Shown: piece by piece, positions 8,714 through 17,745 of the stretch
How the letters are laid out: every line of letters starts with the position of its first letter
Numbering within the stretch: the first letter of the stretch is position 1
Assembly (NCBI GenBank): GCA_018970255.1
Contig: JAGWWS010000002.1
Location: forward strand, 54,719-118,718
Direction: 5' to 3'
Source of the DNA: Verrucomicrobiota bacterium
Lineage (GTDB): Bacteria; Verrucomicrobiota; Verrucomicrobiia; Chthoniobacterales; Terrimicrobiaceae
DNA length: 64,000 bases
Program-made: the position numbers and the translations under genes
The notes under the pieces: model-generated
What the model saw: the letters and a program-made list of their open reading frames with translations, nothing else
Database searches by the model: none
Told to the model about the DNA's origin: nothing

Positions 8714-9076
8714 ATGACCGCCAGACTCACGAAATCCTTCATCCTCGAAGCCGCCCAGAGCCTGCCCAAGGTTCCCGCCGGCCACAAATGCGGCCGCATG
8801 CACGGCCACACGTTCACCATTGAAATCTCCGTGGAAGGCGCAGTGGACCCCGCCACCGGCTGGATCTACGACCACGCGCGCATCAGCGCCGCAATGAGGC
8901 CGATCATCGCCGAACTCGACCACGCTTACCTCAACGACATCCCCGGACTCGAAAATCCCACGATCGAACTCATGGCGGATTGGCTCTGGAAGCAGCTCCA
9001 GCCCGACCTCCCCGGCCTCTGCGAAATCGTCATCCACGAGACCCCCTTCGCCCGCGTGACCTACCGCGGGAACTGA
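8714..9076 (+). CDS. queD: 6-carboxy-5,6,7,8-tetrahydropterin synthase, QueD
   Basis: Converts 7,8-dihydroneopterin triphosphate to 6-carboxytetrahydropterin in queuosine/7-deazaguanine synthesis. The 120 residues align along their whole length with E. coli QueD: AGHKCGRMHGHTF (catalytic C26; zinc H30 and H32), LDHAYLNDIPGLENPT (H70) and IHET (E109). One feature is odd: the first zinc ligand, His in the family's FEAAH, is Gln15 here (LEAAQSLP). The gene stands alone; no queC, queE or folE is adjacent. It is divergent from the PEP-CTERM gene and followed by an intergenic repeat. Confidence 0.9.
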   Translation: MTARLTKSFILEAAQSLPKVPAGHKCGRMHGHTFTIEISVEGAVDPATGWIYDHARISAAMRPIIAELDHAYLNDIPGLENPTIELMADWLWKQLQPDLPGLCEIVIHETPFARVTYRGN

Positions 9077-9084
9077 AAGGCTTT

Positions 9085-9206
9085 TTGACCACAGAAGACA
9101 CAGAGTGCACAGAGGATGAGACAGGATGCCAGTGTAGCTGAAACTACATTTCTACTCCATCAGCAATGCTCCGTGAACTCCGTGGCGACAAAAACCTTCG
9201 CGGCTC
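9085..9206. repeat. Interspersed CACAGAG/CCGTGAA-type intergenic repeat
   Basis: The convergent queD/prpD gap begins with a run of ACACAGAG/GCACAGAGG units (about 9088-9117) and later has the near-complementary CTCCGTGAACTCCGTGGCG (9170-9188), then AAAAACCTTCGCGGCTC (9190-9206). That last 17-mer recurs exactly at 48680-48696 in another intergenic region. No coding potential is apparent; it looks like a dispersed non-autonomous repeat. Confidence 0.5.
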
Positions 9207-9227
9207 CGCGGCTTCGCGGGAAATCAC

Positions 9228-10685
9228 TCAGAGCGCAAGCAGGTCCATCAAGCGTGAGACAGAGGTTTTGACGTGTGAGGCTTTGTCGTTGAGAAGCGCA
9301 AGGACCTGGTCGGCTTGGCGGGCGGGGAGGCGGGTGCGGAGGTTGCGGTCGAATTTTTCGAGGAGCACGGGGATGCCTTCGGCGCGGCGGCGGCGGTGGC
9401 CGATCGGGTAATCGACCTGGATGCGTTCGGTGCTGGTGCCGTCGTTGAAAAAGACCTGCACGGCGTTGCCGATGGAGCGCTTGGCGGGGTCGAGGTATTC
9501 GCGGGTGAAGGTTTCGTTTTCGACGACTTCCATTTTTGAACGGAGCGCGTCGATGCGGGGGTCGGAGGCGGCGGCGTCCTCGTAGTCGGAGGCGTTGAGC
9601 GAGCCTTTCAGCAGCGGGACGGCGACCATGTATTGGATGCAATGGTCGCGGTCGGCGGGGTTGTCGAGGGGGCCGGTCTTGTCGATGATGCGCTTCCCGC
9701 TTTCCTGGGTCTCGATGCGGATGCGCTCGATGCGGTCGAGCTTCCCGGCGGCCTGCGGGTGGAGCGCGATGGCGGCTTCGACAGCCGTTTGCGCGTGGAA
9801 CTCGGCGGGGAACGAGATTTTGAAAAGCACATGCTCCATCACATAGGAGCCGAAACCCTGCGCGGGGACTTTGACGGGGTTGCCCTTGAAAAGGACATCC
9901 TGGAACCCCCAGCCTTTCGCGGTGAGCGCGCCGGGGTAGCCCATCTCGCCCTTCAGCGCGATGAGCGCGTGGCGGACGGCCCGGCTGGTGGCGTCGCCGG
10001 CGGCCCAGCTTTTGCGGGAGCCGGTGTTCGGCGCGTGGCGGTAGGTGCGGAGGGCTCCGCCGTCGAGGAAGGCGTTCGAGAGGGCGTTGATGATATCGGC
10101 GCGGGAGCCGCCGAGGAGACGCGTGGCAACGGCTGTGGAGGCGATGCGGACGAGCAGCACGTGGTCGAGGCCGACGCGGTTGAAGCCGTTTTCCAACGCG
10201 AGCACGCCTTGGATTTCGTGGGCTTGGACCATCGCGGCGAAAACATCGCGGAGCGAAAGGGGTTGGCGTCCTTCGGCGGCGGCATTGCGGGACAGATAGT
10301 CGGCAACGGCGAGGATGGCGCCGAGGTTGTCCGAGGGATGCCCCCACTCGGCGGCGAGCCAAGTGTCGTTGAAGTCCAGCCAGCGGACCATCGTGCCGAT
10401 GTTGAAGGCGGCCTGGACGGGCTCGAGTTCGTGGCTGGTGCCGGGGACGCGGGCTCCGCGGAACGGCATGGTGGCGCCGGGGACGACCGGCCCGAGCATT
10501 TTCACGCAGGCGGGGTAGGAAAGCGCGAGGAGCCCGCAGCCGAGCGAGTCCATCAGGCAAAGGCGGGCGGTCTCGAATGCCTCGTCGCTTTGGAGGCGGT
10601 CCACGGCGAGCGTGTAGTCGGCGATTTGCTGCAGCAGGGCGTCGGGTTCGGGGCGGGAGGCGTCGTTGGGAATGTGCGAGGACAT
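9228..10685 (-). CDS. prpD: 2-methylcitrate dehydratase
   Basis: Dehydrates 2-methylcitrate to 2-methyl-cis-aconitate in the methylcitrate cycle of propionate oxidation. The 485 residues span the MmgE/PrpD fold, with [10 protein letters not shown] near the N-terminus, [20 protein letters not shown], and [20 protein letters not shown], all strongly conserved in PrpD. The ATG at 10685 is chosen because it lies just 19 bp after the prpC stop and fits the family start; the frame stays open upstream only as a shadow within prpC. It is the last gene of prpB-prpC-prpD, whose three products complete the pathway from propionyl-CoA to pyruvate and succinate. Confidence 0.95.
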   Translation of the reverse strand: MSSHIPNDASRPEPDALLQQIADYTLAVDRLQSDEAFETARLCLMDSLGCGLLALSYPACVKMLGPVVPGATMPFRGARVPGTSHELEPVQAAFNIGTMVRWLDFNDTWLAAEWGHPSDNLGAILAVADYLSRNAAAEGRQPLSLRDVFAAMVQAHEIQGVLALENGFNRVGLDHVLLVRIASTAVATRLLGGSRADIINALSNAFLDGGALRTYRHAPNTGSRKSWAAGDATSRAVRHALIALKGEMGYPGALTAKGWGFQDVLFKGNPVKVPAQGFGSYVMEHVLFKISFPAEFHAQTAVEAAIALHPQAAGKLDRIERIRIETQESGKRIIDKTGPLDNPADRDHCIQYMVAVPLLKGSLNASDYEDAAASDPRIDALRSKMEVVENETFTREYLDPAKRSIGNAVQVFFNDGTSTERIQVDYPIGHRRRRAEGIPVLLEKFDRNLRTRLPARQADQVLALLNDKASHVKTSVSRLMDLLAL

Positions 10686-10704
10686 GGTTGGAAAAATGGG
10701 CGGC

Positions 10705-11862
10705 TCAGCGCTCGCCGATGGGGACGAAGGCGAGGTTGTCCGGGCCGGTGTAGTTGGCGCTCGGGCGGATGATTTTCCCGTCGGCGCGCTGTTCGATGAT
10801 GTGGGCGCCCCAGCCCGAGGTGCGGGCGAGGACAAAGAGCGGCGTGAACATCGCGGTGGGCACGCCCATGAGGTGGTAGGCGACCGCGCTGAACCAATCG
10901 AGGTTCGGGAACATTTTCTTTTCGCGCCACATCACGGCCTCGAGGCGCTTGGCAATTTCGAACATGGCCATGTCGCCGGCTTCGGCGGCCAGGGAGAGCG
11001 CGACTTTTTTGATGATGGAATTCCGCGGGTCGGAAACCGTGTAAACCGGGTGGCCGAACCCGATGACCACTTCCTTGCGCCCGAGCCGGGCGGTGATGTC
11101 GGCCTCGGCGGCATCGGGGTCCGCATAGCGCTGTTGGATTTCGAGCGCGACCTCGTTGGCCCCGCCGTGTTTCGGGCCTCGGAGCGCGCCAATGCCCGCC
11201 GTGATGCAGGAGTAGATGTCCGAACCAGTCCCGGCGACCACGCGGCAGGTGAAGGTCGAGGCGTTGAACTCGTGCTCGGCGTAAAGCACCAGCGAGACAT
11301 GCATGGCGCGGACGAAGTTTTCCGCAGGCGGCTTGCCGTGGAGGAGGTGGAGGAAATGCCCGCCGATGGAATCGTCGTCCGTCTCCACCGCGATGCGCTT
11401 GCCGTGGTTCGAGAAGTGATACCAGTAAAGGAGCATCGAGGAGGTGCAGGCCAGCAACCGGTCGGTGATGTCCCGCGCGCCGGCTTCGCTGTGGCCGCCC
11501 TGCTCGGGGAGGCTGCAACCGAGCGCCGAGACCCCGGTGCGGAGCACATCCATGGGGTGCGAGGAGGCGGGCAGGGTTTCAAGCGCGGCGAAAACGGCGG
11601 CCGGAAGTCCGCGCAGGGAGCGCAACTTGGTTTTGTAGGCTTCGAGTTGCTGTTGGTTCGGAAGCGTGCCGTGGACGAGCAGGTGCGCGACTTCCTCGAA
11701 TTCGCAATGCGTGGCGAGGTCGAGGATGTCGTAGCCGCGGTAGTGGAGGTCGTTCCCGCTGCGGCCGACGGTGCAGAGGGCGGTGTTTCCGGCGGCGACG
11801 CCGGAGAGGGCGACGGATTTTTTGGGTTTGAAGCCCGGTGCGGGTTCCTGGGTGGTGCTCAT
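10705..11862 (-). CDS. prpC: 2-methylcitrate synthase
   Basis: Condenses propionyl-CoA with oxaloacetate. The 385 residues show citrate-synthase landmarks: the [10 protein letters not shown] segment near residue 45, [11 protein letters not shown] with an active-site His, and [14 protein letters not shown] with a second His. The size (about 370-390) and placement between prpB and prpD favour 2-methylcitrate synthase over ordinary citrate synthase. Its ATG overlaps the prpB stop codon (ATGA at 11859-11862), so translation is coupled. A much longer frame through prpB is a shadow and was not used. Confidence 0.95.
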   Translation of the reverse strand: MSTTQEPAPGFKPKKSVALSGVAAGNTALCTVGRSGNDLHYRGYDILDLATHCEFEEVAHLLVHGTLPNQQQLEAYKTKLRSLRGLPAAVFAALETLPASSHPMDVLRTGVSALGCSLPEQGGHSEAGARDITDRLLACTSSMLLYWYHFSNHGKRIAVETDDDSIGGHFLHLLHGKPPAENFVRAMHVSLVLYAEHEFNASTFTCRVVAGTGSDIYSCITAGIGALRGPKHGGANEVALEIQQRYADPDAAEADITARLGRKEVVIGFGHPVYTVSDPRNSIIKKVALSLAAEAGDMAMFEIAKRLEAVMWREKKMFPNLDWFSAVAYHLMGVPTAMFTPLFVLARTSGWGAHIIEQRADGKIIRPSANYTGPDNLAFVPIGER

Positions 11863-12758
11863 GGGGTGCTGGGTTTGTTGAGGGCGTCGAGTTGCCGTTC
11901 GTAGGAATGGTAGTCGAGCACGCCGTAGAGTTCGTTGCGCGTTTGCATTCGCGGCTCGAGCGAAGCCTGCGTGCCTGCGGAACGCAGCGTGCCGTAAAAA
12001 TCCTCCGCCGCCTTGGACATCATGCGGAAGGCGCCAAGCGGGTAGAGCGCCAGGCGCACCCCGGCGGAACGGAGTTCCTCGAGCGTGAAGAGCGGGGTTT
12101 TCCCGAACTCGGTGATGTTTGCCAGCACCGGCACGGGCGCGATGGCCGCGGTGAATTTTTGGAATTCCCCCAGGGTGCCGAGCGCCTCGGCGAAAATCAT
12201 GTCCGCCCCGGCGGCGATGTAGGCTTGCGAGCGCCGAATGGCGGACTCGAGACCCTCGCTGGCGTGGGCATCGGTGCGCGCCATCACTACAAAGGATTCG
12301 TCCCTGCGCGCATCGACCGCGCTTTTGATGCGGTCGCACATCTCGGCGGTATCCACGAGTTGCTTGTTCGGGCGGTGGCCGCAGCGTTTCGCCTGCACCT
12401 GGTCCTCGAGGTGGCAACCGGCGGCGCCCGCCCGCGAAAGTTCCCGGATGGTTCGCGCCACCATGAACGCCCCGCCCCAACCGGTATCGGCATCCACCAG
12501 CAGCGGCAGGTCCACCGCCGCCGTGATGCGGCGGACATCCTCGCAAACATCGTTGAGCGTCGTGATGCCGAGGTCCGGCAGGCCGAACGAGGCGTTCGCC
12601 ACGCCCGCGCCGCTCAGGTAGATGGCGCGGAAGCCGGCGCGTTGCGCGAGGAGCGCCGAGTAGGCATTGATGGCCCCAACCACCTGGAGCGGGCTTTCGG
12701 CTCCAAGCGCCGCACGGAGCCTGTTTCCGGGCGAGGGTTTTTCCGGGGAGTCGGGCAT
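11859..12758 (-). CDS. prpB: Methylisocitrate lyase
   Basis: Cleaves 2-methylisocitrate to pyruvate and succinate, the last step of the methylcitrate cycle. The 299 residues carry the isocitrate-lyase superfamily core: VDADTGWGG (metal-binding Asp pair), HLEDQ, and the active-site loop KRCGH with its catalytic Cys. It is the first gene of the prp operon and is transcribed divergently from a small membrane peptide gene across a 100-bp gap. No PrpR-type regulator is next to it. Which regulator controls it cannot be told from the sequence. Confidence 0.95.
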   Translation of the reverse strand: MPDSPEKPSPGNRLRAALGAESPLQVVGAINAYSALLAQRAGFRAIYLSGAGVANASFGLPDLGITTLNDVCEDVRRITAAVDLPLLVDADTGWGGAFMVARTIRELSRAGAAGCHLEDQVQAKRCGHRPNKQLVDTAEMCDRIKSAVDARRDESFVVMARTDAHASEGLESAIRRSQAYIAAGADMIFAEALGTLGEFQKFTAAIAPVPVLANITEFGKTPLFTLEELRSAGVRLALYPLGAFRMMSKAAEDFYGTLRSAGTQASLEPRMQTRNELYGVLDYHSYERQLDALNKPSTP

Positions 12759-12858
12759 GTGCGCCTTTTTAGTGCATCCCTCCGCCGGATGGCAACGCCC
12801 GCCTTCTTTTTGCCCCGCCGCTCCTTGCGCTGCGGGGTTTTCGCATTATCCTTGCGCG

Positions 12859-12993
12859 ATGTTCGAGCTGACGAACCGCGAGCAGTGGCTCATCGCAGGG
12901 GCGATCGCCATCCTGGTGCTGGGATTCGGAATGCAGCACTGGAGGGAAAAAGGTCCCGAGCCCGCCGCGCCCGCAGCACGGACCGCCCATTGA
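12859..12993 (+). CDS. Small single-pass membrane protein (44 aa)
   Basis: Starting at the ATG at 12859, this encodes 44 residues: a short polar N-terminus, one hydrophobic helix WLIAGAIAILVLGFGMQHW, then a charged, Pro/Ala-rich tail. The gene is credible because its stop and the next ATG overlap as TGATG, implying translational coupling to the Minf_1886-family gene. I do not recognise a family and assign no function. It is probably an inner-membrane peptide with a short cytoplasmic or periplasmic tail. Confidence 0.55.
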   Translation: MFELTNREQWLIAGAIAILVLGFGMQHWREKGPEPAAPAARTAH

Positions 12994-13412
12994 TGCAAAC
13001 CACAGGATTCCACGAAGCCGTCGAAACACTCGTCCGCCAGGACAAACGCTACCATCCCGAGGCCTACGCGTTCCTCCGCGATTCGCTCGAGGCCACCATC
13101 AAGCGCCGCAAGAAATCCCGAAAGGACGCCGGCCCCCATGTCGGCGCCGCCGAACTCCTCGAGGGGTTCCGCCTGCACGCGCTCGACGAATTCGGCCCGA
13201 TGGCGCTCACCGTCCTCGACTACTGGGGCGTGCAATGCAGCGGGGATGTCGGCCGCATGGTCTTCAACCTCGTCGAAGCCGGGGTTTTCGGGAAAACCGA
13301 GGACGACACCCCCGAGAGCTTTCGCGACGCCTTCGATTTCCGCGAGGCATTCGTGGACCCGTTCCGCCCATCGAACGCCGGGCTGAACGAAACCAAGCCA
13401 CCCGAAGTCTGA
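12993..13412 (+). CDS. Minf_1886 family protein
   Basis: A 139-residue soluble protein starting MQTTGFHEAVETLVRQDKRY and continuing with YHPEAYAFLRDSLEATIK, EFGPMALTVLDYWGVQCSGD and GRMVFNLVEAGVFGKTEDD. These blocks match the conserved family first named from Methylacidiphilum infernorum and common in Verrucomicrobiota and Planctomycetota. Its function is unknown. It is coupled to the small membrane gene upstream (TGATG) and followed 8 bp later by an M16 peptidase gene. It helps point to a verrucomicrobial source. Confidence 0.75.
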   Translation: MQTTGFHEAVETLVRQDKRYHPEAYAFLRDSLEATIKRRKKSRKDAGPHVGAAELLEGFRLHALDEFGPMALTVLDYWGVQCSGDVGRMVFNLVEAGVFGKTEDDTPESFRDAFDFREAFVDPFRPSNAGLNETKPPEV

Positions 13413-13420
13413 CAGCGGAT

Positions 13421-16060
13421 ATGCAAATCCGCCCTCTTCTCGCCGCGGCCGCGGCGGCACTGGCCATGACCCACACCTCATCCGCAGAATCCCAAAAAAT
13501 GCCCGCCCTCCCCGAGTCGCGCGCCAAGGTTTTCAACTACGACAACGGCCTCACGCTCATCGTCGAGGAGGACCGCAGCGCCCCGGTGGCGAGCGTGCAG
13601 GCCTGGTGCGGCACCGGCAGCATCCACGAGGGCCGATGGATGGGCGCCGGCCTCTCGCACATCCTCGAGCACATGCTTTTCAAGGGAACCGATTCCCGCC
13701 CGCCCGGCGAAATCGCGAAGCAGGTCCAGAACCGCGGCGGCTACATCAACGCCTACACATCCTTCGACCGCACCGTCTATTGGATCGATGTCCCCGCCGA
13801 GGGCGCGAAGGAAGCCGTGGAAATCCTCGCCGACACGATGCAAAATGCCACGCTCCCCGAGGCCGAATACGCGAAGGAACAGGAGGTCATCCGCCGCGAA
13901 TTCGCGATGGGGTTCGACGACCCGAACCGCCAAAGCTCGCAGCTCATGCTGGAAACGGTTTTTTCCGAAAGCCCCTACCGCCACCCGGTGATCGGCCACC
14001 TCGATGTCTACAACAAGCTCACACGCCAGGATGTCCTCGACTACTACAAGTCGCGCTATGTCCCGAACAACCTGACCTTCGTCGTTACGGGCGATGTCGA
14101 TGCCGCAGCGGTCCGCGACCAGCTCGGCAAACTCTTCGGCTCCACGCCCCGCCGCGCACTCGAGCCCCTCTTCATCGCCCCCGAGCCGCCGCAACTCGGC
14201 CGCCGCGAGGTCCACAAGGAATTCCCCACCGAGTTGACCCGCCTCTCGATCGCATGGCGCATCCCCGGCCTCACCGACCCCGACACGCCGGCCATCGAAA
14301 TCCTCGGCGAGATCCTCGGCTCCGGCGACAGCTCGCGCCTCAACCGCCAAATCCGCGAACGCAAACAAATCGCCCACAGCGCGGGCGCCGGCATGTTCTC
14401 GCTCCAAAACGAAGGCGTGTTCGTCATGCAGGCGGTCTGCGACCCCGGCAAGCGCGGGGAAGTGGAAGCCGAGTCCCTCGCCATCCTTGCGGACCTCAAA
14501 AAGAACGGCGTCACGGAGCAGGAACTCGAACGCGCCCGCAAGTCGATCCTCTCCTCACAGCTCCAGGCGCTCACCACCGCGCGCGGCAAGGCGTCCGACC
14601 TCGGCTCGAATTGGATGCTCACCCGCAACCTCAACTTCACCCGCCACTACATCGACGAAATCTCGAAGGTCACCGCCGCCGACATCCAGCGCGTCGCCAA
14701 CAAATACCTCCGCGCGGAGGGCATGAATGTCACCTCGCTCAACCCCACCGGTTCGCTCGCCAGGGAAAACGCCACCACGGCCGACGCGAAGCCCGGCGAG
14801 ATCAAAAAATTCACCCTGAAAAACGGGCTGCGCCTCCTCGTCCGCGAGGACCACAGGCTCCCGCTCGTCTCCATCAACGCCGTCTTCCGCGGCGGCCTGC
14901 TCGCCGAGACCCGCGAAACCAACGGCATCACGCGCCTCTACTCCCGCGCCCTGCTGAAGGGCACGAAGAACCGGACCGCCGAGGACATCGCCGACCAGAT
15001 CGAAGGCGTGGGCGGCAGCATCGGCTCGGACAGCGGGAACAACTCCTTCAGCATCGGCGTGGATGTCATGCAGCCCGACCTTGCGCTCGGCGTCGAAATC
15101 CTCGCGGACATCCTGCAAAACCCGGTCTTCCCCGAAGGCGAGGTGGAACTCGAGCGCAAGACCCAACTCGCCGGCATCAAGGCCGACGAGGAGCAAATCA
15201 CTTCGGTCGCCAGGAACCTGGTCCGCGAAAACCTCTTCGGCGCCCACCCCTACGGCCTCCGCAACCTCGGCACGCCGCAATCCGTCGCCGCCGTTTCGCC
15301 CGCGCAGCTGCGCGAATTCCACGAAAAATATGCGGTCGCAAAAAACGGCGTCATCTCGGTCTTCGGCGATGTGAATGCGGAGGAGGTCGTGCGTCTTTTC
15401 GAAAAGGACTTCGGCTCGATGCCCGCAGGCAGCCTCGCCTTTGCCGATGTCGAAAAACCCTCGCCCGTGAGCGGCATCGCACCCGCCACCGCGAACCTCG
15501 ACAAAAAACAGGCCGTCCTGATGTTCGGCTTCCAGGGCGCCTCGGTGGACGACCCGGACCGAATTGCACTGGAGTTGCTGAGCGAGGCCTCGAGCGACCT
15601 CGGCTCCCGCTTTTTCAACCGCATCCGCGAGCAGATGGGCCTCGCATATTTCGTCGGCGCCGCCCAATTCGTCGGCCTCGCCCCCGGCGCCTTCCTGTTC
15701 TACCTCGGCACGGACCCGCTCAAGGTCGAGCCCGTCACCAAGGAGATGCGCCAGGAAATCGCCGAACTCGCGAAGTCCGGCCTCACGCAGGAGGAACTCG
15801 ACCGCGCACGCGCGAAGCTCCTTGGCGCCGAAGCCATCCGCAACCAAAGCAACTCCGCGCTCGCAGCCGCAGCCGCCGTCGATGAATTGATGGGACTCGG
15901 CTACGACGCCCACACCCGCCGCAGGCAGGAACTCGAAAAAATCGACCTCGACGCCATCCGCCGCGCGGCGGCAAGGTATTTCAGGGACGAGGCGCGCGTT
16001 GAAGCCGCGGTCCTCCCGCCCTCCGCACCCGAACAAAAGAAAAATCCCACCAATGGCTGA
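13421..16060 (+). CDS. Secreted M16 family zinc metallopeptidase, fused double-domain form
   Basis: An 879-residue pitrilysin/insulinase-type peptidase. The ATG at 13421 starts a signal peptide (MQIRPLLAAAAAALAMTHTSSA), so the enzyme should be exported. The first M16 unit has the inverted zinc motif HILEH (H80, E83, H84) and a downstream EQEVIRREF helix. A second unit starting near residue 465 (KFTLKNGLRLLVREDHRLP) lacks HxxEH (GITRLYSRALLKG at the equivalent place), as expected of the inactive partner half. Two-gene M16A/M16B pairs are common; here both halves are in one chain. It is followed by an overlapping DUF1844 gene. Its substrate is unknown. Confidence 0.88.
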   Translation: MQIRPLLAAAAAALAMTHTSSAESQKMPALPESRAKVFNYDNGLTLIVEEDRSAPVASVQAWCGTGSIHEGRWMGAGLSHILEHMLFKGTDSRPPGEIAKQVQNRGGYINAYTSFDRTVYWIDVPAEGAKEAVEILADTMQNATLPEAEYAKEQEVIRREFAMGFDDPNRQSSQLMLETVFSESPYRHPVIGHLDVYNKLTRQDVLDYYKSRYVPNNLTFVVTGDVDAAAVRDQLGKLFGSTPRRALEPLFIAPEPPQLGRREVHKEFPTELTRLSIAWRIPGLTDPDTPAIEILGEILGSGDSSRLNRQIRERKQIAHSAGAGMFSLQNEGVFVMQAVCDPGKRGEVEAESLAILADLKKNGVTEQELERARKSILSSQLQALTTARGKASDLGSNWMLTRNLNFTRHYIDEISKVTAADIQRVANKYLRAEGMNVTSLNPTGSLARENATTADAKPGEIKKFTLKNGLRLLVREDHRLPLVSINAVFRGGLLAETRETNGITRLYSRALLKGTKNRTAEDIADQIEGVGGSIGSDSGNNSFSIGVDVMQPDLALGVEILADILQNPVFPEGEVELERKTQLAGIKADEEQITSVARNLVRENLFGAHPYGLRNLGTPQSVAAVSPAQLREFHEKYAVAKNGVISVFGDVNAEEVVRLFEKDFGSMPAGSLAFADVEKPSPVSGIAPATANLDKKQAVLMFGFQGASVDDPDRIALELLSEASSDLGSRFFNRIREQMGLAYFVGAAQFVGLAPGAFLFYLGTDPLKVEPVTKEMRQEIAELAKSGLTQEELDRARAKLLGAEAIRNQSNSALAAAAAVDELMGLGYDAHTRRRQELEKIDLDAIRRAAARYFRDEARVEAAVLPPSAPEQKKNPTNG

Positions 16061-16466
16061 AGTCCAAACCACCACGCACTCGGGCGAAATAGCCCAGCGC
16101 TTCATCGAACTCGTCATGATGCAGGCCCAGCAGGCCGCCCTCTTCCTCGGCCGCATCCCGAACCCGGAAACCGGCAAGGGCGAGGTGAACCTCGAATACG
16201 CACGGATGTTCATCGACCAACTCGAAATGCTGCAGGACAAAACCCGCGGCAACCTCAGCGCGGAGGAATCCCAGGTCCTCGGCGGCGTGCTCTCCGACCT
16301 CCGCCTCGCCTTTGTGCAGGCGAGCAACGCCCCGGCTTCCACGCCCGCCACATCCGCACAGCCCCCCGCCCCCGCAGCGCCCCAGGCGCCTTCCGCCGAA
16401 CCCGCCGCCCAGCCCGCCGCCGAGCCCGAAGGGCGCAAAAAATTCAGCAAGAGCTACGGGTCGTAG
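16053..16466 (+). CDS. DUF1844 domain protein
   Basis: A 137-residue cytosolic protein. The first ~85 residues (FIELVMMQAQQAALFLG, GEVNLEYARMFIDQLEML, KTRGNLSAEESQVLGGVLSD) match the DUF1844 helical domain found in Verrucomicrobiota, Planctomycetota and Acidobacteria. The remainder is an Ala/Pro-rich low-complexity tail ending KKFSKSYGS. The ATG overlaps the end of the M16 peptidase gene by 8 bp. No function is known for the family. Confidence 0.75.
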   Translation: MAEVQTTTHSGEIAQRFIELVMMQAQQAALFLGRIPNPETGKGEVNLEYARMFIDQLEMLQDKTRGNLSAEESQVLGGVLSDLRLAFVQASNAPASTPATSAQPPAPAAPQAPSAEPAAQPAAEPEGRKKFSKSYGS

Positions 16467-16472
16467 CCGATT

Positions 16473-17249
16473 TTGTCCCCCACCCTCGAGACGGCCATCC
16501 TCATTGCCGGCGCTTTCCTCGCCGGGGGCATGAACGCCATCGCCGGCGGCGGCACGATTGTCACCTTCCCGCTCCTGGTCGCCTTCGGCATGCCCGCCAT
16601 CCAGGCGAACGCCACCAGCGCCACCGCACTCCTCATCGGAATCTCGGGCAGCATCTACGGATACCGCAAAGGCATCGCCGCCTCGTGGGGCTGGATCAAA
16701 TTTTTCGGCCCCGCGAGCGCCGCCGGCGGCCTCCTCGGCGCTTGGCTCCTGACCAACACCAGCGAGAAATTCTTCGACGAACTCGTCCCGTTCCTCCTGC
16801 TTTTCGCCACCCTGCTCTTCCTTGCGGGGAACGCCATCAACCGCTGGCTCGGGGCCAACGCCGACCCCGACTCCGCCCACCCCGCCCACAAAACCGCCGC
16901 ATTGGTCCTCCAATTCGGCGTCGCCGTTTACGGGGGATACTTCGGCGCCGGCATCGGCATCCTCATGCTCGCCGCCCTCGCCTTGATCGGCCACCAGGAC
17001 ATCGCCCGGATGAATGCCATCAAGACCCTGCTCGGCGCGCTGATCAATGTCGTGGCCGCCGCCTATTTCATTTGGTCCGGACTCGTCGCCTGGCCCGAGG
17101 CGCTCGTGATGACGGTGGGAGCGTGCGCCGGCTATTACGCAGGAGCCCGAATCGGAACAGGCATCCGCCCCGAATTGGTCCGCCGACTCATCATCCTCAT
17201 CGGCCTCGCCCTCTCCGCCACCTTCTTCTGGCGCACTTTCATGAGCTGA
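16473..17249 (+). CDS. TauE/SafE family permease
   Basis: A 258-residue integral membrane protein with about eight hydrophobic helices. The N-terminal repeat contains GGMNAIAGGGTIVTFPLLVA and QANATSATAL; the second half repeats it as GGYFGAGIGILMLAALALIG and NAIKTLLGALINVVAA. This internal duplication is the TauE/SafE (sulfite/organosulfur exporter) pattern. It starts with TTG at 16473, six bases after the DUF1844 stop; an internal ATG would cut into the first helix. The transported substrate cannot be inferred and no sulfur genes are adjacent. Confidence 0.82.
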   Translation: MSPTLETAILIAGAFLAGGMNAIAGGGTIVTFPLLVAFGMPAIQANATSATALLIGISGSIYGYRKGIAASWGWIKFFGPASAAGGLLGAWLLTNTSEKFFDELVPFLLLFATLLFLAGNAINRWLGANADPDSAHPAHKTAALVLQFGVAVYGGYFGAGIGILMLAALALIGHQDIARMNAIKTLLGALINVVAAAYFIWSGLVAWPEALVMTVGACAGYYAGARIGTGIRPELVRRLIILIGLALSATFFWRTFMS

Positions 17250-17304
17250 GCCCCTTGCAAGAAAAACCTTTCTTTCGGCCGCTTCGCGTGACAATCGCTA
17301 TTCC

Positions 17305-17745
17305 ATGTGGCTCGTCTATGCCTTGCTGGCCTCGCTTCTCTGGGGCGTGAGTTACGCGGCGGCCGGGCGCGTGCTCGGGAGGGGCCTCTCGCCGCTTGGC
17401 TACTACGCCTGCTACCTCGCCTTCGGCACACTCTGCGTCGGCGGGTTTTTCCTCCTCAGCGGCCGCATCGCCAGATTCGCCGGGGAACTCCGCGGCCTCG
17501 GTCAGGATTGGATTTGGTTCGCGGTTTCCGTGGCTGCCGCCCCGGCTGCCGGCCTGCTTATTTTCACCGCCATCAGCGAAAAAAACGCCCCCGTCGCCGC
17601 CCTTATCGAGATCAGCTACCCGCTCGGGGCCGCATTTTTCACCTGGCTCTTCTTCCGTGAATCCCACCTGAACCTCCAAACCGCCATCGGCGCCGCGCTC
17701 ATCTACTCGGGCATCATCGTGGTGGCCCTCGGCAATCGCGGATGA
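17305..17745 (+). CDS. Half-size EamA/DMT family transporter
   Basis: A 146-residue membrane protein with about five helices, containing one EamA unit: MWLVYALLASLLWGVSYAAA at the start and GAAFFTWLFFRESHLNLQTAIGAALIYSGIIVV at the end. Typical DMT transporters have two such units (about 290 residues), so this one probably acts as a dimer. Its last four bases overlap the start of the downstream regulator gene (ATGA at 17742-17745). The substrate is unknown. Confidence 0.75.
   Translation: MWLVYALLASLLWGVSYAAAGRVLGRGLSPLGYYACYLAFGTLCVGGFFLLSGRIARFAGELRGLGQDWIWFAVSVAAAPAAGLLIFTAISEKNAPVAALIEISYPLGAAFFTWLFFRESHLNLQTAIGAALIYSGIIVVALGNRG

Noticed and set aside
12811..12842. Hairpin CCCCGC/GCGGGG followed by TTTT, terminator-like
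   Set aside because: It lies between divergent genes with no plus-strand gene upstream to terminate, and the 13-nt loop is large. An attenuator for the small gene at 12859 cannot be excluded but is unsupported.
13606..15885. 759-codon open frame inside the M16 peptidase gene
   Set aside because: It is an Arg/Pro-rich shadow in another frame of a gene with clear catalytic motifs.
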